64,000 nt of DNA from Thiofaba sp040751855. Lineage in GTDB: Bacteria; Pseudomonadota; Gammaproteobacteria; Halothiobacillales; Halothiobacillaceae. The notes beneath the pieces were generated by a model. That model had not been told where the DNA came from. It worked only from the letters and a program-made list of their open reading frames with translations, and did not search any database. Shown here piece after piece: positions 63,425-64,000 of the stretch. Both the position numbers and the translations under genes were made by a program. Each line of letters begins with the position of its first letter. Positions within the stretch are counted from its first letter, which is position 1. The stretch spans positions 62,001 through 126,000 of the forward strand of contig JBFMGA010000009.1 in the NCBI GenBank assembly GCA_040751855.1, given 5' to 3'.

Positions 63425-64000
63425 ATGCACATTCAACCCGGGCAGCGCGCCGCCATGCGCGACATCACGCCCAATACCGCCACCTGGAACGTGGGCGTTC
63501 GTATCGACGGACCGAACACCGATATCGCGCTGTTTGGACTGGACGCCCAGGGCAAGCTGTCCGATGAGCGCTACATGATTTTTTACAACCAGCCCGCCTC
63601 GCCCTGCGGCGGCATCGAGCTGCGCACGCCTGCGGGCGACCAGGCCGGCTTTGTGATTCGCCACTTCATGTTGCCGCCGGGCATCGAACGTCTCGTGCTG
63701 ACCGCCGCCGTCGATGGCATAGGCACCATGGGCAATGTGAGCGCCGGGCATGTACGCATTCTCGACGCTGAAACCGAAACCAGCCGCTTCGCGTTCAGCG
63801 GCAAGGATTTCATGCTGGAAAAGGCCGTCATGCTCGGCGAGTTTTACCGCAAGGACGGCGGCTGGCGTTTCTGGGCGACCGCGCAGGGCTTCAACGGCGG
63901 CCTTGAGGCTCTGGTCAGGCACTTTGGCGGCGAAGTGGAGGCTCAGGCGCCGCGCAAGCCTGCAAGCGCTCCCAGCCTCGCCGCGAATCCCCCCCCTGCG
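63425..64000 (+). CDS. Second TerD-like protein, cut by the window end
   Basis: 192 codons visible, open at 64000. The TerD-like domain (IALFGLDAQGKLSDERYMIF, then GEFYRKDGGWRFWATAQGFN) is close to that of the preceding fusion protein, and a Pro/Ala linker has just begun, so a C-terminal domain probably follows. GAGG stands 9 nt before the ATG. A tandem duplication of the upstream gene's N-terminal half is likely. Confidence 0.85.
   Translation, partial: MHIQPGQRAAMRDITPNTATWNVGVRIDGPNTDIALFGLDAQGKLSDERYMIFYNQPASPCGGIELRTPAGDQAGFVIRHFMLPPGIERLVLTAAVDGIGTMGNVSAGHVRILDAETETSRFAFSGKDFMLEKAVMLGEFYRKDGGWRFWATAQGFNGGLEALVRHFGGEVEAQAPRKPASAPSLAANPPPA

Overview
The window reads as the chromosome of a GC-rich beta- or gammaproteobacterium. 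Gene orders typical of that group are present: 4.5S RNA-dnaX-ybaB-recR, glyA-nrdR-ribD, and uvrB divergent from an aspartate aminotransferase. A PPi-type phosphofructokinase next to fbp and a transaldolase fits an autotroph or C1 user. The genus cannot be read from sequence alone.

Layout. 1-3.7 kb: 3' part of metH and a UPF0149 protein. 3.8-5.6 kb: an LRR-protein kinase flanked by two direct copies of a 161-162 bp MITE with TNA target duplications. 5.7-9.2 kb: DUF2339, VIT1-like and HAD genes plus a broken DUF433 gene. 9.3-12.3 kb: an IS630 remnant and a two-gene CBASS operon (patatin phospholipase plus CD-NTase with a fused C-terminal sensor domain). 12.3-16.6 kb: nrdAB with two NrdR boxes; NrdB has Phe in place of the radical Tyr, the class Ic signature. 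16.7-20.3 kb: tal, pfp, fbp. 20.3-26.2 kb: flavoprotein, hinT, recR, ybaB, dnaX, 4.5S RNA and tRNA-Met. 26.4-26.9 kb: a decayed restriction/methyltransferase gene.

27.2-45.9 kb is one long iron and heme region. A Fur-box-controlled set (porin, imelysin, di-haem lipoprotein, FMN-binding protein, PepSY membrane protein) faces apbE. Then come tonB-exbD-exbB, a ferritin, a TonB-dependent receptor, a VOC protein, a large unknown lipoprotein and the haem genes hmuV-hmuU-hmuT-hemS-hemP. Likely logic: the receptor, TonB/ExbBD and HmuTUV import haem, HemS handles it, ferritin stores iron, and ApbE attaches FMN to the FMN-binding protein for extracytoplasmic electron transfer.

45.9-50.1 kb: ribD, nrdR, glyA and a secreted alpha/beta hydrolase. 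50.1-56.2 kb: a compact 6 kb integrative element in the 3' end of tRNA-Arg(ACG), with integrase, YefM-YoeB, AlpA, an ATPase, 46-bp att repeats, arm-type repeats and its own copy of the tRNA terminator. 56.2-60.3 kb: tRNA-Arg, tRNA-Asn, aminotransferase, uvrB, DUF2062. 60.3-64 kb: the start of a Ter-type stress cluster (DUF475/TerC-like, TerD, TerD-vWA fusion, a further TerD protein cut by the window end).

Three small non-autonomous repeat families are scattered between genes. Two have clear target duplications. One copy landed exactly in the shared 4-bp stop overlap of apbE and tonB without breaking either gene.
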